64,000 bases of DNA from Rahnella variigena (lineage in GTDB: Bacteria > Pseudomonadota > Gammaproteobacteria > Enterobacterales > Enterobacteriaceae). A program made the translations under genes and the position numbers. Shown here one piece after another: positions 8,891-19,343 of the stretch. A model generated the notes under the pieces. It did no database searches. It was not told the origin of the DNA and saw nothing but the letters and a program-made list of their open reading frames with translations. The first letter of the stretch is position 1; each line of letters begins with the position of its first letter. Where the stretch lies: NCBI RefSeq assembly GCF_003610915.1, contig NZ_NSDJ01000001.1:62001-126000 (forward strand), read 5' to 3'.

Positions 8891-10084
8891 ATGACGTCTA
8901 AAAAAATTGAAACCGCGCTGGTCAGCGCCGGACGGGACAAGAAGTTCACGCAAGGCTCCGTGAATGCGGTCATTCAGCGCGCGTCATCTTTGGTCTTTGA
9001 AACCGTCGCGGATAAAAAACACGCCACCGCCAACCGTGCTAACGGCGAGCTGTTTTACGGACGCCGCGGCACCCTGACGCATTTCTCGCTACAGGAAGCG
9101 ATGGTTGAACTGGAAGGCGGCGCGGGGTGCGCGCTGTATCCGTGCGGTGCGGCGGCAGTCAGTAACGCGGTGCTTTCCTTTGTCAGCAGCGGGGACCACA
9201 TTCTGGTGGCCGGTTCATCTTACGAACCGACGCAGGATTTCTGTGAAAAAGTGCTGAAGAAACTCGGTGTTTCCACCACCTATTTTCCTGCCAATATCGG
9301 TGCTGAGTTAGGTTCGCTGATGCAGCCGGATACCAAAGTGGTATTCCTCGAGTCGCCGGGTTCTATCACCATGGAAGTCCCGGATATCCCGGCGATGGTG
9401 AAAGCGGTGCGCGCAGTAAATCCGGACGTTGTCATCATGATCGATAACACCTGGGCGGCGGGCATTCTGTTTAAAGCGCTGGAATTTGATATCGATATTT
9501 CGATTCAGGCAGGCACCAAATATATCGTCGGTCATTCTGATGCGATGATTGGCACCGCCGTTTCTAATGAACGTTGCTGGGCGCAGTTACGTGAACATTC
9601 CTATTTGATGGGGCAAATGGTCGATGCTGATACCGCGTATGTCGCCAGCCGCGGGCTGCGCACCATGGGCGTGCGGCTGAAACAGCATGCAGAAAGCAGT
9701 ATCCGCATCGCACAGTGGCTGGCGGAGCGTCCGGAAGTGGCATTGGTCAATCATCCGGCATTGCCCGGCAGCAAAGGCCATGAATTCTGGAAGCGGGATT
9801 TCACCGGCAGCTGTGGCCTGTTCTCTTTTGTGCTGAAACAGCGCCTGAGCAAACAACAGCTTTCTGACTATCTCGACCACTTCGAGCATTTCAGCATGGC
9901 GTATTCGTGGGGCGGCTTTGAATCGCTGGTTCTGGCCAATCAGCCTGAAGAAATTCAGGCTATCCGCCCGGCGGAAACCGTCGATTTTACCGGTACGCTG
10001 GTGCGTCTGCATATCGGGCTGGAAAACTGTGACGATCTGATTGCCGATCTTTCAACGGCTTTTGAACGGATAACGACTTCCTGA
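8891..10084 (+). CDS. metC: cystathionine beta-lyase MetC
   Basis: 397 residues, fold-type I PLP enzyme of the Cys/Met metabolism family. The PLP lysine is Lys210 in [13 protein letters not shown], the same number as in E. coli Met[12 protein letters not shown] and SYEPTQDFC are also diagnostic. It splits cystathionine into homocysteine, pyruvate and ammonia in methionine synthesis. In E. coli it faces exbB directly; here the TRAP operon separates them. A MetJ box is expected upstream but I could not define one. Confidence 0.96.
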   Translation: MTSKKIETALVSAGRDKKFTQGSVNAVIQRASSLVFETVADKKHATANRANGELFYGRRGTLTHFSLQEAMVELEGGAGCALYPCGAAAVSNAVLSFVSSGDHILVAGSSYEPTQDFCEKVLKKLGVSTTYFPANIGAELGSLMQPDTKVVFLESPGSITMEVPDIPAMVKAVRAVNPDVVIMIDNTWAAGILFKALEFDIDISIQAGTKYIVGHSDAMIGTAVSNERCWAQLREHSYLMGQMVDADTAYVASRGLRTMGVRLKQHAESSIRIAQWLAERPEVALVNHPALPGSKGHEFWKRDFTGSCGLFSFVLKQRLSKQQLSDYLDHFEHFSMAYSWGGFESLVLANQPEEIQAIRPAETVDFTGTLVRLHIGLENCDDLIADLSTAFERITTS

Positions 10085-10174
10085 GCCACAGAGATTGCGA
10101 CATAACGCGCAGATCGGTAAGGTAAGTGGCGGATATTCATTCGCAAAATGATAATAATCTGTAAGCTCTTTAGA

Positions 10175-10206
10175 GCTCCGGGCGACTGATGCCGGAGCCT
10201 TCTGTC
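10175..10206 (+). terminator. probable terminator of metC
   Basis: GCTCCGG and CCGGAGC form a 7-bp stem with a 10-base loop, followed by CTTCTGTCTTTTTT, a broken T-run. Confidence 0.6.
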
Positions 10207-10298
10207 TTTTTTACAGTGTCCTCAGATCAACATATCCGACATCGATCCGCGTTACACTGGCAGGCGACAGTTTTTAATGAACAGAAACAGGACAGAAT

Positions 10299-10958
10299 AT
10301 GGCAGTGCTTTGCGACATTTTTCATGCGCTCTGGCAGCATGATTTCAGTATGCTCGCCGACCCGAATCTCCTCTGGGTCATTTATGCCGTCCTGTTTGCC
10401 ACGCTGTTTCTGGAAAACGGCTTATTACCTGCCTCTTTCCTGCCCGGTGACAGCCTGCTGCTGCTGACCGGCGCGCTGATTGCCAAAGGCGTCATGAGCT
10501 TCGTCCCTACCCTGATTATTCTGGTGACGGCCGCGAGCCTCGGCTGCTGGCTGAGTTATATTCAGGGACGCTGGCTGGGTCACACCAAACTGGTCAAAGG
10601 CTGGCTGTTACAGCTTCCGGCGCATTATCACCAGCGAGCGCATCAGATGTTTATTCAGCACGGGCTGATGGCGCTGCTTGTCGGGCGTTTTCTGGCTTTC
10701 GTGCGGACACTGTTACCGACAATGGCTGGGATTTCCGGCCTCAACAATGCCCGTTTCCAGTTCTTTAACTGGCTGAGTGCCATATTGTGGGTGGGTGTGG
10801 TGATTTCTCTGGGCTTCGCACTGAGCCACATTCCGATTGTTAAACGCCATGAAGATCAGGTCATGGCGGGACTGATGATTTTACCGGTTCTGTTGCTGGT
10901 CGTCGGTCTGGCTGGCGCGGTGCTGGTTATCTGGAAAAAACGGAAATGCCGTTTCTGA
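10299..10958 (+). CDS. yghB: DedA-family inner membrane protein YghB
   Basis: 219 residues with several membrane helices. DedA/VTT-domain motifs are [16 protein letters not shown] near residue 50 and [19 protein letters not shown] near residue 125. YghB and its paralogue YqjA are needed in E. coli for normal division, Tat export and proton-motive-force-linked membrane homeostasis. DedA proteins are implicated in lipid scrambling. The gene has its own promoter region after metC and converges with yqhC. Confidence 0.94.
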   Translation: MAVLCDIFHALWQHDFSMLADPNLLWVIYAVLFATLFLENGLLPASFLPGDSLLLLTGALIAKGVMSFVPTLIILVTAASLGCWLSYIQGRWLGHTKLVKGWLLQLPAHYHQRAHQMFIQHGLMALLVGRFLAFVRTLLPTMAGISGLNNARFQFFNWLSAILWVGVVISLGFALSHIPIVKRHEDQVMAGLMILPVLLLVVGLAGAVLVIWKKRKCRF

Positions 10959-10991
10959 GCCCTTTCTGAAATCCTTTGTAAAAAGACCGGT

Positions 10992-11927
10992 TCAGGCCTT
11001 AAATGCCACGTCCGTTAACGCCAGCACACCGGAACTCCCTTCGCGCAGACGCGCCATCTCATCACTCGGCGTGACGCCAAAATAGCGTTTGAACTCCCGG
11101 CTGAACTGGGACGCGCTTTCATACCCCACCTGTAATGCCGCCACGCTGGCTTTCACGCCATCATAAATCATCAAGGTACGCGCACGGTGCAGGCGATAGG
11201 TTTTCAGATACTGCAGCGGCGACGTGCTGGTCACGGCTTTGAAGTTATGGTGAAACGCCGAAATACTCATGTTCACTTCACTGGCCAGCGTTTCCACGCT
11301 GAGATTGTCGGCGTACTGTGCCTCAATACGGCGCAGGGATTTGGCAATCTGGCTGAAATGGGTATGACGATTAACCAGCGCCTGGAGCGCGCCGCCGTTC
11401 TCGCTGGTCAGAATAAAGAACAGGATTTCGCGGATAATTTTAGGCCCCAGAATACGGGCGTGCAGCGGCTTATCCATCACATCCAGCAGGCGCTCGGTCG
11501 CACAAAGAATATCGCCATCCAGCACGCCGGAGTTGATGCCTGTTGACGATTCTTTCTGACGCACCATGCTTTCGTCGCCCATATCCATCAGCAGATCTTG
11601 CAACATCAGGTTATCAATGCTGATCTGAATACCGGCCAGCGGCTCTTCGGGGCTGCTGAAGGTTTCACATTCGAAAGGCAGCGGAACGGTCAGCATCAGA
11701 TAATTGTGCGGATCGTAAGAGAAGGTTTTCTTGCCCAGATAACCGACTTTTCGTCCCTGAAAAAGGATAACAATGCCGGGATTGTACAAAACCGGCTGAC
11801 GCGGATGGTAACGTGTGGTGTACATCAGCGTCACCTGCGGAACCGCCGACGGCACGAGATTTTTATCACCACTGAGCCGGGCGACTCTTGCCGCCATGCG
11901 GGCGCACAGGCTGTTCACGTTTTCCAT
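10992..11927 (-). CDS. yqhC: AraC-family transcriptional activator YqhC
   Basis: 311 residues from the ATG at 11927, which has GGAG seven bases upstream; the longer open frame to 12047 has no such site. The N-terminal half is a cupin-like AraC_N domain with RYHPRQPVLYNPGIVILFQGRKVGYL. The C-terminal 100 residues hold the two helix-turn-helix units, with SVETLASEVNMSISAFHHNFK and GYESASQFSREFKRYFGVTPS. In E. coli YqhC senses reactive aldehydes and activates yqhD-dkgA. Here it is divergent from an Ahr-like dehydrogenase plus dkgA, so the regulatory arrangement is kept. Confidence 0.92.
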   Translation of the reverse strand: MENVNSLCARMAARVARLSGDKNLVPSAVPQVTLMYTTRYHPRQPVLYNPGIVILFQGRKVGYLGKKTFSYDPHNYLMLTVPLPFECETFSSPEEPLAGIQISIDNLMLQDLLMDMGDESMVRQKESSTGINSGVLDGDILCATERLLDVMDKPLHARILGPKIIREILFFILTSENGGALQALVNRHTHFSQIAKSLRRIEAQYADNLSVETLASEVNMSISAFHHNFKAVTSTSPLQYLKTYRLHRARTLMIYDGVKASVAALQVGYESASQFSREFKRYFGVTPSDEMARLREGSSGVLALTDVAFKA

Positions 11928-12232
11928 TATTTCGCTCCACATATTCACTAAACTGGCACTGATTCTGCCATAACCTCCTGCGTTCCTACAGAGACAAGCA
12001 GAAACAGGCAAGACTCTGGCAGAAATGGGCATCATGCTGCTGCCCATTTTCTCTTACAGTTAATGTCGCCTTCCGCAGGGGGACACACCTGCATAAATGC
12101 GATGAACTGCTAGTCTGTATGGACGCACTTTTCATTCGCTGATCGTGAGCGACCTTCGGTCACCGATTCTTTTTTTCTGATAACTCCTTATTTCAATTCA
12201 TTATTCGTCTAACCAAGAGTTCGGAGGATTGT
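11928..12232. promoter_or_regulatory. yqhC / alcohol dehydrogenase divergent region
   Basis: 305 bases between the divergent genes with no supported reading frame. It should contain the YqhC-activated promoter for adh-dkgA, but I could not single out the operator by eye. A strong GGAGG ribosome site sits just before the dehydrogenase ATG. Confidence 0.4.
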
Positions 12233-13273
12233 ATGTCTGCACCTGTTGCTGCTGAAAATACCTTTAACGCCTGGGCCGCTGCCGGCCCGAACCAGCCACT
12301 CGAAGCGTTTGCTTTCGACGCGGGCCCGATTGGCGACGAAGAAATTGAAGTCGCCATTGATTATTGCGGCGTTTGCCATTCGGATCTGTCGATGCTCAAT
12401 AATGACTGGGGCATCACGCAGTATCCGTTTGTTCCGGGCCATGAAGTGGTCGGCAAAATCGTCAAGATTGGTAATCATGCGCAGAACAAAGGGCTGAAAG
12501 TCGGCCAGATTGTCGGCGTGGGCTGGAACCGTGGCAGCTGTATGCACTGTCACCCTTGTATGTCCGGCGATCAGCACCTTTGTCATGACGTGGAAGCCAC
12601 CATCATCGGCCATCATGGCGGTTTCGCGGACAAGATCCGCAGCCACTGGGCGTGGGCTATTCCGCTGCCGGAAGGCGTGGATATCACCAGCGCCGGTCCG
12701 TTGTTCTGTGGCGGTATTACCGTCTTTAACCCGCTGTTGCAGTTTGGCGTGCTGCCGACTCATCGCGTTGGCGTGATTGGCATCGGCGGTTTAGGTCACA
12801 TGGCGCTGCGCTTCCTGAATGCCTGGGGCTGCGAAGTCACTGCGTTTACGTCATCGCTGGCGAAACGTGACGAAGCGGTTTCACTCGGTGCGCACCGCGT
12901 TATTGCTACCCGTGACAGTGATGAACTGAAGAAAATCGCCGGTCAGCTGGACTTCATTATGGTCACCGCCAATGCCTCGCTGGACTGGGACGCCATTATT
13001 GGCGCGCTGGCACCGAAAGGCCGTCTGCACTTTGTCGGCGTGGTACCGGAAGCGGTACCGCTGCATGTGATGGCGCTGATCAGCAAACAGGCTGAGGTTT
13101 CCGGTTCACCGACCGGTTCCCCTTCCCGCCTGGCTGATATGCTGGCGTTCTGCGCACGTCATGACATCACGCCGCAGGTTGAGCACTTCCCGCTGAGCAA
13201 AATCAATGATGCCGTAGAGCATCTGCATGAAGGGAAAGCGCGCTATCGCGTAGTGCTGGATATGAACGCCTAG
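12233..13273 (+). CDS. zinc-dependent NADPH aldehyde reductase, Ahr-like, in the yqhD position
   Basis: 346-residue medium-chain dehydrogenase/reductase. Catalytic zinc ligands are Cys48 (YCGVCHSD), His70-Glu71 (PGHEVVG) and Cys158 (PLFCGGIT). The structural zinc cysteines are 103, 106, 109 and 117. The Rossmann motif is GVIGIGGLGHMA and TSSLAKRD suits NADPH. WGITQYPFVPGHEVVGKI and the C-terminal KINDAVEHLHEGKARYRVVL resemble E. coli Ahr (YjgB), a broad aldehyde reductase. In E. coli this slot holds the unrelated iron/zinc enzyme YqhD. It probably detoxifies aldehydes under YqhC with dkgA (inference). Confidence 0.85.
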   Translation: MSAPVAAENTFNAWAAAGPNQPLEAFAFDAGPIGDEEIEVAIDYCGVCHSDLSMLNNDWGITQYPFVPGHEVVGKIVKIGNHAQNKGLKVGQIVGVGWNRGSCMHCHPCMSGDQHLCHDVEATIIGHHGGFADKIRSHWAWAIPLPEGVDITSAGPLFCGGITVFNPLLQFGVLPTHRVGVIGIGGLGHMALRFLNAWGCEVTAFTSSLAKRDEAVSLGAHRVIATRDSDELKKIAGQLDFIMVTANASLDWDAIIGALAPKGRLHFVGVVPEAVPLHVMALISKQAEVSGSPTGSPSRLADMLAFCARHDITPQVEHFPLSKINDAVEHLHEGKARYRVVLDMNA

Positions 13274-13400
13274 GCATCTTCCGTGTCTGAATATACGTAG
13301 CCTGCTCAGCAAGATGCCGTTTCGTTTACTAGACTTAACGTCAATCCCTACACGGTGCCCGTCCTCTGCGGCGGGTACTCTGCCCTGAAAGGAGAAACTC

Positions 13401-14225
13401 ATGGCAACGCAACCCATCATCAAACTTCACGATGGCAATCTGATGCCTCAGTTAGGACTTGGCGTATGGAAAGCCAGTAATCAGGAAGCCACCAGCGCGG
13501 TAAAAACGGCGATCGAAACCGGTTATCGTCATATTGATACCGCCGCCATCTACAAAAATGAGGAAGGCGTCGGCGAAGCAATTGCCGCCAATCTGGTGCC
13601 TCGCGAAGAGCTGTTTATCACCACCAAACTGTGGAATGACGATCAGCTGAACGCACCACAGGCGCTGGAAACCAGCCTTAAAAAGCTGAAAACCGATTAT
13701 GTCGATTTATACCTGATCCACTGGCCGCAACCGGCTCAGGGGCATTACGTCGATGCCTGGAAAGCGCTGCTGAAACTGAAAGAACAAGGTCTGGCGAAAA
13801 GCATCGGCGTGTGTAATTTCCCGCTGCAACATTTGCAGAAGCTGAAAGATGAAACCGGCATTTTCCCTGTCGTGAATCAGATTGAGCTTCACCCGCTGAT
13901 GCAACAGCGCCAGCTGCATGCCTGGAACGCCACACACACCATCGCCACCGAATCCTGGAGCCCGCTGGCACAAGGCGGCGAAGGCGTGTTTGATCAGCCG
14001 CTGATCCAGAAACTGGCGGAAAAATACGACAAGACGCCTGCGCAGATTGTTATCCGCTGGCACTTGGATAACGGGCTGATTGTTATCCCGAAATCGGTAA
14101 CACCAAAACGCATCCGCGAAAACTTCGACGTGTTTGATTTCAAACTGGAGAAGGAAGAACTGGCGGAAGTCACCAAGCTGGATAAAGAGCAGCGTCTGGG
14201 GCCGGATCCGGAAAAAGATCTGTAA
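13401..14225 (+). CDS. dkgA: 2,5-diketo-D-gluconate reductase A / methylglyoxal reductase DkgA
   Basis: 274 residues, aldo-keto reductase. The catalytic tetrad is Asp46, Tyr51, Lys76 and His107 (HIDTAAIYKNE, TTKLWND, LIHWPQ). IPKSVTPKRIRENF near the C-terminus binds NADPH. It reduces methylglyoxal, 2,5-diketo-D-gluconate and other carbonyls. It lies 127 bases after the Ahr-like dehydrogenase and is likely part of the same YqhC regulon, with a good GGAG before its ATG. A terminator follows directly. Confidence 0.96.
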   Translation: MATQPIIKLHDGNLMPQLGLGVWKASNQEATSAVKTAIETGYRHIDTAAIYKNEEGVGEAIAANLVPREELFITTKLWNDDQLNAPQALETSLKKLKTDYVDLYLIHWPQPAQGHYVDAWKALLKLKEQGLAKSIGVCNFPLQHLQKLKDETGIFPVVNQIELHPLMQQRQLHAWNATHTIATESWSPLAQGGEGVFDQPLIQKLAEKYDKTPAQIVIRWHLDNGLIVIPKSVTPKRIRENFDVFDFKLEKEELAEVTKLDKEQRLGPDPEKDL

Positions 14226-14250
14226 GCCGTTTCAGAGTGCAGAAAAACAA

Positions 14251-14273
14251 AAACCCGCCTCGGCGGGTTTTTT
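14251..14273. terminator. terminator between dkgA and ftsP
   Basis: CCCGCC/GGCGGG stem with a two-base spacer, flanked by A-run and T-run, so it can act in both directions for these convergent genes. Confidence 0.85.
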
Positions 14274-14289
14274 ATTGTGCGAATGACGC

Positions 14290-15705
14290 TTACATCGAAG
14301 GCTGTACCAGCATATTGGCCGCTGAGCCGCGATCGGCCAGTTCCAGCGCGCCACTGCGGTAGACGAACGGGAAGTGCTCATAAGAAGGCTGATTGAAATA
14401 CACCAGCAGTTCGACATCTCCATCGACCCAAACGGTATCTTTGAATCCGGCATCTTCCACCAGCGGCGCGGCGCCATTAACGCTTTTAACCAGGAAGGAC
14501 ACCCCTTCAACATGGAACGTCTGCGGTAAATCCGCATGCACCGTCCAGCGTTCCCACGTGCCTTGCTGCGCAGTCAGATCAATACGGTTGATATCCCACA
14601 GCGCGCCGTTGATCCCCGGTTCACTGTCGCCTAAGCGCAGGTCACGGGTACGGACGACGTTGCCGGTCAGGATCTGATCGGCCAGCAAACGCATCGGCAG
14701 ATTATCCGTCACCAGCGGCAGCAGGCCGGTCGGTTTCAGGGTCAGCACGATGGTAGAAACCAGAATGCTTGAAGGTTCGAACAGGCCGCGCAGTCTGTCC
14801 ATCACGCCTGCGGCTTCACCGGCAGTAATCGACACTTCTTCGCCCTGCGACATATCCACCAGCACTTCGCGGCGCTCGCCCGGCCCGAGAGAAAGACGTT
14901 TTACCGTCATTGGCGCAGGCAGGAAACCGAGATCGGAACCGACAACGTGGAACGCGCGGTTATCGGTCATGCTCAGTTCGTAACGGCGCGCATTCGAGGC
15001 ATTGAGTAAACGCAGACGCACCCAGCCACGTGAAACTTCAACGAACGGGCTTTGCACGCCATTCACCAGCATGGTATCGCCAAAGAATCCGCCGGAAGCC
15101 GGTGTGTCGTATTGCGGCACGCCGAACCCATCCAGACGCTTGTCCTGAATGATGATCGGGAAGTCATCCACGCCGTAATGATTCGGTAACGGCAGATTCT
15201 TGCTGACTTCGTCCTCGACAATCCACATCCCCGCTAAACCGTTATAAACGTGCGGTGCCATGCGGTTCGGGGTATTGGCGTGATACCAGCAGGTCGCCGC
15301 CGCCTGACGAATAGGCAATACCGGAGACCAGTCAACGCCCGGCTGCATCAGACGCGCGGCGCCACCGGTTAAGGTGCCCGGTTCAAGCAGACCGCTGACG
15401 GTCATAGAAACAGCTTCTGCCAGACGGTTGCTGTAAATCAGTTTTACGTCATCACCGCTGTGTACTTTGACCGTCGGGCCAAGATACATGCCATTGATGC
15501 CCCAGACCGGTGCTTTTGCGCCACCCAGGAATGACCAGTGAGCAGCCTGCAAAGTCAGAAACAGGGGTTGTCCGCGACGCGATTCGAGCAACGGCGGAAC
15601 GGGCAATACAGGTTGCGAACCACTCGCTTCTGCTTTTAATGGCAGAGCACCTGCGGCAAGAGCCACGCCGGAGGCTTGCAGGAACGAGCGACGACTGAGT
15701 GACAT
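14290..15705 (-). CDS. ftsP: cell division protein FtsP (SufI), multicopper-oxidase fold
   Basis: 471 residues (E. coli 470). The N-terminus MSLSRRSFLQASG is a twin-arginine signal, followed by three cupredoxin domains. Like E. coli FtsP, it lacks the full set of histidine/cysteine copper ligands at the C-terminus, so it is not expected to be an oxidase. It is a periplasmic protein that stabilises the divisome under stress and is a model Tat substrate. It follows plsC and parC on the same strand, as in E. coli. Confidence 0.95.
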   Translation of the reverse strand: MSLSRRSFLQASGVALAAGALPLKAEASGSQPVLPVPPLLESRRGQPLFLTLQAAHWSFLGGAKAPVWGINGMYLGPTVKVHSGDDVKLIYSNRLAEAVSMTVSGLLEPGTLTGGAARLMQPGVDWSPVLPIRQAAATCWYHANTPNRMAPHVYNGLAGMWIVEDEVSKNLPLPNHYGVDDFPIIIQDKRLDGFGVPQYDTPASGGFFGDTMLVNGVQSPFVEVSRGWVRLRLLNASNARRYELSMTDNRAFHVVGSDLGFLPAPMTVKRLSLGPGERREVLVDMSQGEEVSITAGEAAGVMDRLRGLFEPSSILVSTIVLTLKPTGLLPLVTDNLPMRLLADQILTGNVVRTRDLRLGDSEPGINGALWDINRIDLTAQQGTWERWTVHADLPQTFHVEGVSFLVKSVNGAAPLVEDAGFKDTVWVDGDVELLVYFNQPSYEHFPFVYRSGALELADRGSAANMLVQPSM

Positions 15706-15788
15706 ATCTTCTCCATGAAAACAAAATCAGGAACTGTGTAGAATCCGCCGCCATCAATGGCAGCGGGAAAAATGGCATCAACTGAATT

Positions 15789-16526
15789 TTATTTTTTTGC
15801 GGCGGCTTCGCGCTGCGCCACTTCGGCATCCAGCTCAGCAATTTTGTCCGCCATGATCTGACGGCAATGCTCGGACAACTCACGCAGGCGCTCTTTGGTA
15901 TAACCGCTGGTGTCGATTGGCGGCAGCATCTCAACAATCACCAGACCGTTTGACCAGCGATTTAACTTCACCTTGTTACTGGTGTTCGATACGCAGATCG
16001 GCACAATCGGCACGCCGGCAGCAATGGCAGCATGGAAAGCGCCGGTTTTAAATGGCATCAGGCCACGGCCACGGCTGCGGGTCCCTTCCGGGAACATCCA
16101 GATCGACAGATTCTTTTTCTTAATCTGGGTCACGACCTGAGAAATGGTACCGTGCGCTTTGGCGCGATTATCTCGGTCAATCAGCAGGTTGCCCGTCAGC
16201 CAGTAAAGCTGACCAAAGAACGGGATCCAGGCCAGGCTTTTCTTGCCGACGGTCACCGTTCCTGGCATGACGACGGACGAAGCCGTCACCATGTCATAAT
16301 TGTTCTGATGGTTGGCAATATAAATACAGTTGCCGTTATTCACTGCTTCTGCAGGAATACGTTGTTCAACACGAAGGCCAAATACCGGTGCCAGACGACC
16401 AAACAGCTTACCGAAAGTCGACACATGTTTCGGGTTACGCGGACTGAAAAGACAATAAATACAACCAAAAACAGAGACCAGAATCGAGTAAACCACCACG
16501 ATAATCAGACGCAAAATAAATAACAT
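15789..16526 (-). CDS. plsC: 1-acyl-sn-glycerol-3-phosphate acyltransferase PlsC
   Basis: 245 residues with an N-terminal membrane helix. The HX4D active site is His73/Asp78 (NHQNNYD) and the glycerophosphate-binding FPEGTRSRGRG follows. It acylates lysophosphatidic acid to phosphatidic acid at the inner membrane. It lies downstream of parC and upstream of ftsP on the minus strand. A hairpin lies at 16702-16721 in the parC-plsC gap. Confidence 0.96.
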   Translation of the reverse strand: MLFILRLIIVVVYSILVSVFGCIYCLFSPRNPKHVSTFGKLFGRLAPVFGLRVEQRIPAEAVNNGNCIYIANHQNNYDMVTASSVVMPGTVTVGKKSLAWIPFFGQLYWLTGNLLIDRDNRAKAHGTISQVVTQIKKKNLSIWMFPEGTRSRGRGLMPFKTGAFHAAIAAGVPIVPICVSNTSNKVKLNRWSNGLVIVEMLPPIDTSGYTKERLRELSEHCRQIMADKIAELDAEVAQREAAAKK

Positions 16527-16701
16527 AACATCCTCTTAAAACTACAGCCGAAGCCAGTAAGAAACCTGTGCAGTTTCGCTCCCTGTGAGGTGAACTATTC
16601 TCAAGCCTCATTCAGCAGGGCACAACGGTTTTATTGATACAAATGTAAAATCTTTGCACTGCACAACAGTCTCAGGCCGCTGCAAACCTCTCAAACGAGT
16701 T

Positions 16702-16721
16702 CAGGGCACAAATGTGCCCTG
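16702..16721. other. hairpin between parC and plsC
   Basis: CAGGGCAC and GTGCCCTG form a perfect 8-bp stem with a four-base loop. There is no T-run on either side, so it does not look like a complete intrinsic terminator; it may stabilise or process the parC-plsC message. Confidence 0.45.
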
Positions 16722-16744
16722 TCTGTTAAGAAGTTACAGCCATT

Positions 16745-19018
16745 TTATTCTTCGCTGTCACCACCACCGGTGCGCACAGGCGCATCGACTTCAACCCGAT
16801 CGATACGTTGCAGCCCGCGTGGCAGCAGGGTTCCCTTGCGGCCACGTTCAGCACGGAATTTCTGCAAATCTTCCGGACGCAGAACCAGCTTACGTTTACC
16901 CACGTGCAGGGTAACTGATGTTTGCGGTGGCAACACCAGCAGCCATTGTAGTTTATCTTCACCACTTGCTGCTTGCGCAGAAGGGATTGAAACAATTTTG
17001 TTACCTTTGCCTTTCGACAACTGAGGCAAATCAGCCACCGGGAACATCAGCATCCGGCCCGCGGCAGTGATCGACAGCAACATATCATCAGCGCCATGCA
17101 ACTCCATTGGCGGGAACGCTTTCGCATTTTCCGGCAAGGTGATCATCGCTTTACCGGCACGGTTGCGCGCCACTAAATCATTGAAGGTACAGACGAAACC
17201 GTAACCGGCATCGGAAGCCATCAGTAACTTCTGATCGTCGGCAGCCATCAGCACGTGTTCAATGGTCGCGCCCGGCGGCGGCGTCAGTTTACCGGTCAGT
17301 GGTTCACCCTGGCCGCGCGCCGATGGCAACGTGGTCGGATCCAGCGCGTAACTGCGCCCGGTGGAATCCATAAACACCACCGGCTGATTGCTCTTGCCTT
17401 TCGCTGCAGCACGGAAACTGTCGCCGGCTTTGTAGCTCAGGCCGGAAGCATCAATGTCATGACCTTTAGCACTGCGCACCCAGCCAGATTCGGACAACAC
17501 AATCGTGACCGGCTCAGACGGAATGAAATCGTGCTCGCTCATCGCTTTAGCTTCTTCGCGTTCAGTGATCGGCGAACGACGCTCGTCACCAAAGGCTTCA
17601 GCATCAGCCTGAATTTCTTTGCGGATCAGTGTGCTGAGTTTGCGTTCAGAGGCCAGCAGCGCCTGCAGCTGATCGCGCTCTTTCGCCAGTTCATCCTGCT
17701 CACCGCGGATCTTGGTTTCTTCGAGTTTCGCCAAATGACGTAATTTCAACTCGAGAATCGCTTCTGCCTGAGTATCAGACAGCTCAAAACGCTGCATCAG
17801 CACCGGTTTTGGCTCGTCTTCGCTACGGATGATGTGAATAACTTCATCAATATTCAGGAACGCCGTCAGCAAACCCTCGAGGATATGCAGACGTTTCAGC
17901 ACTTTATCGAGGCGGTAATTCAGACGACGGCGTACGGTATCGCGACGATAAACCAGCCATTCGGTCAGAATTTCCAGCAACCCTTTCACCTGAGGACGGT
18001 GATCAAGGCCGATCATATTCATGTTGATGCGGTAGCTGCGTTCCAGATCCGTGGTCGCGAACAGGTGATTCATCACCTGATCAAGGTCGATACGGTTAGA
18101 ACGCGGAACCACCACCAGACGCGTCGGGTTCTCGTGATCGGATTCGTCACGCAGATCTTCGACCATCGGCAGCTTTTTGGCACGCATCTGGTTGGCAATT
18201 TGTTCCAGCACTTTCGCACCGGACACCTGATGCGGTAACGCGGTGATCACCGCGCTGCCATCTTCTTTGTGCCAGACCGCACGCATACGCACCGAGCCTT
18301 TGCCCGATTCGTACATTTTGCGGATTTCATTGCGTGGCGTAATGATTTCGGCTTCGGTCGGGAAATCTGGCCCCTGAACGAATTCCAGCAAATCTTCCAG
18401 CGAGCTGTTCGGTTTTTCCAGCAACGCGACCGCAGCGGCAGCCACTTCACGGATGTTATGCGGCGGAATATCCGTCGCCATCCCGACCGCAATGCCGGTG
18501 GTGCCATTGAGCAGAATATTCGGCAGACGCGCAGGCAGCATTTTCGGCTCCTGCATGGTGCCGTCAAAGTTCGGTACGTAATCAACCGTCCCCTGCCCTA
18601 ATTCACGTAACAGAACGTCGGCATATTTCGACAGACGCGATTCGGTATAACGCATCGCAGCGAAGGATTTCGGATCATCCGGCGCCCCCCAGTTCCCTTG
18701 CCCGTCAACCAGCGGATAACGGTAAGAGAAAGGCTGCGCCATCAGCACCATCGCTTCGTAACAGGCGCTGTCGCCATGCGGATGGTATTTACCCAGCACG
18801 TCACCGACGGTACGCGCGGATTTTTTGAATTTGGCGTTATTACTCAGGCCCAGCTCGGACATCGCATAAATAATACGGCGCTGTACCGGTTTGAGCCCGT
18901 CACCGATAAACGGCAGCGCGCGGTCCATGATGACGTACATGGAATAGTTGAGATAGGCGTTCTCAGTAAACGTGTGCAGGGCTAAACGCTCTGTTCCGTC
19001 ATGAGTCATTTCGCTCAT
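16745..19018 (-). CDS. parC: DNA topoisomerase IV subunit A ParC
   Basis: 757 residues. The catalytic tyrosine is Tyr124 in [10 protein letters not shown] (E. coli Tyr120; this protein has four extra N-terminal residues). The quinolone-resistance-determining segment reads [10 protein letters not shown] with Ser84 and Glu88, the equivalents of E. coli Ser80 and Glu84, so it is the susceptible-type sequence. The C-terminal part is the beta-pinwheel domain that guides decatenation. With ParE it unlinks daughter chromosomes. Confidence 0.98.
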   Translation of the reverse strand: MSEMTHDGTERLALHTFTENAYLNYSMYVIMDRALPFIGDGLKPVQRRIIYAMSELGLSNNAKFKKSARTVGDVLGKYHPHGDSACYEAMVLMAQPFSYRYPLVDGQGNWGAPDDPKSFAAMRYTESRLSKYADVLLRELGQGTVDYVPNFDGTMQEPKMLPARLPNILLNGTTGIAVGMATDIPPHNIREVAAAAVALLEKPNSSLEDLLEFVQGPDFPTEAEIITPRNEIRKMYESGKGSVRMRAVWHKEDGSAVITALPHQVSGAKVLEQIANQMRAKKLPMVEDLRDESDHENPTRLVVVPRSNRIDLDQVMNHLFATTDLERSYRINMNMIGLDHRPQVKGLLEILTEWLVYRRDTVRRRLNYRLDKVLKRLHILEGLLTAFLNIDEVIHIIRSEDEPKPVLMQRFELSDTQAEAILELKLRHLAKLEETKIRGEQDELAKERDQLQALLASERKLSTLIRKEIQADAEAFGDERRSPITEREEAKAMSEHDFIPSEPVTIVLSESGWVRSAKGHDIDASGLSYKAGDSFRAAAKGKSNQPVVFMDSTGRSYALDPTTLPSARGQGEPLTGKLTPPPGATIEHVLMAADDQKLLMASDAGYGFVCTFNDLVARNRAGKAMITLPENAKAFPPMELHGADDMLLSITAAGRMLMFPVADLPQLSKGKGNKIVSIPSAQAASGEDKLQWLLVLPPQTSVTLHVGKRKLVLRPEDLQKFRAERGRKGTLLPRGLQRIDRVEVDAPVRTGGGDSEE

Positions 19019-19343
19019 TGATGTTTAATCCTCAGACCCGTGGCGTTATCGTTTTGGAAATTAAGGAAGCTTGCACCCGCTGGCGCATAGTAAGGCGGCT
19101 TACACGAGGCAATGATGTTCGCGATAGTACATCATCTGCCGTATGGCTGTCACAGTTGCTGTGTTTATGCCTTCTTTTTAAACAGTTATTCCGCAATAAA
19201 ATGGCTAAATTGCCGTGCTGTTTCTTCCATTATTGCATCTGAGTCAATAGTCTTGTGCGCAATATCACATTTTTCTGCGGGGCAGAGTTAAGTACACTAC
19301 GTGATAACAGCCTGACCACCAGAATTCTATTTAAGGGAACTCC
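19019..19343. promoter_or_regulatory. parC / mdaB intergenic region
   Basis: 325 bases with promoters for parC leftward and mdaB rightward. A short open frame at 19018-19242 has no ribosome site or recognisable product. A CRP-like dyad is present at 19254-19269. Confidence 0.4.
19254..19269. promoter_or_regulatory. candidate CRP site upstream of mdaB
   Basis: TGTGC-N6-TCACA, one mismatch to the CRP core, 75 bases before the mdaB start. It has not been reported for mdaB to my knowledge; chance occurrence is possible. Confidence 0.35.

Noticed and set aside
18740..18780. Possible quinolone-resistance change in ParC
   Set aside because: The segment reads [10 protein letters not shown] with Ser84 and Glu88, the unmutated residues.
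19018..19242. Open frame of 74 codons between parC and mdaB
   Set aside because: No ribosome binding site, no recognisable product and overlap with the promoter regions of both neighbours.
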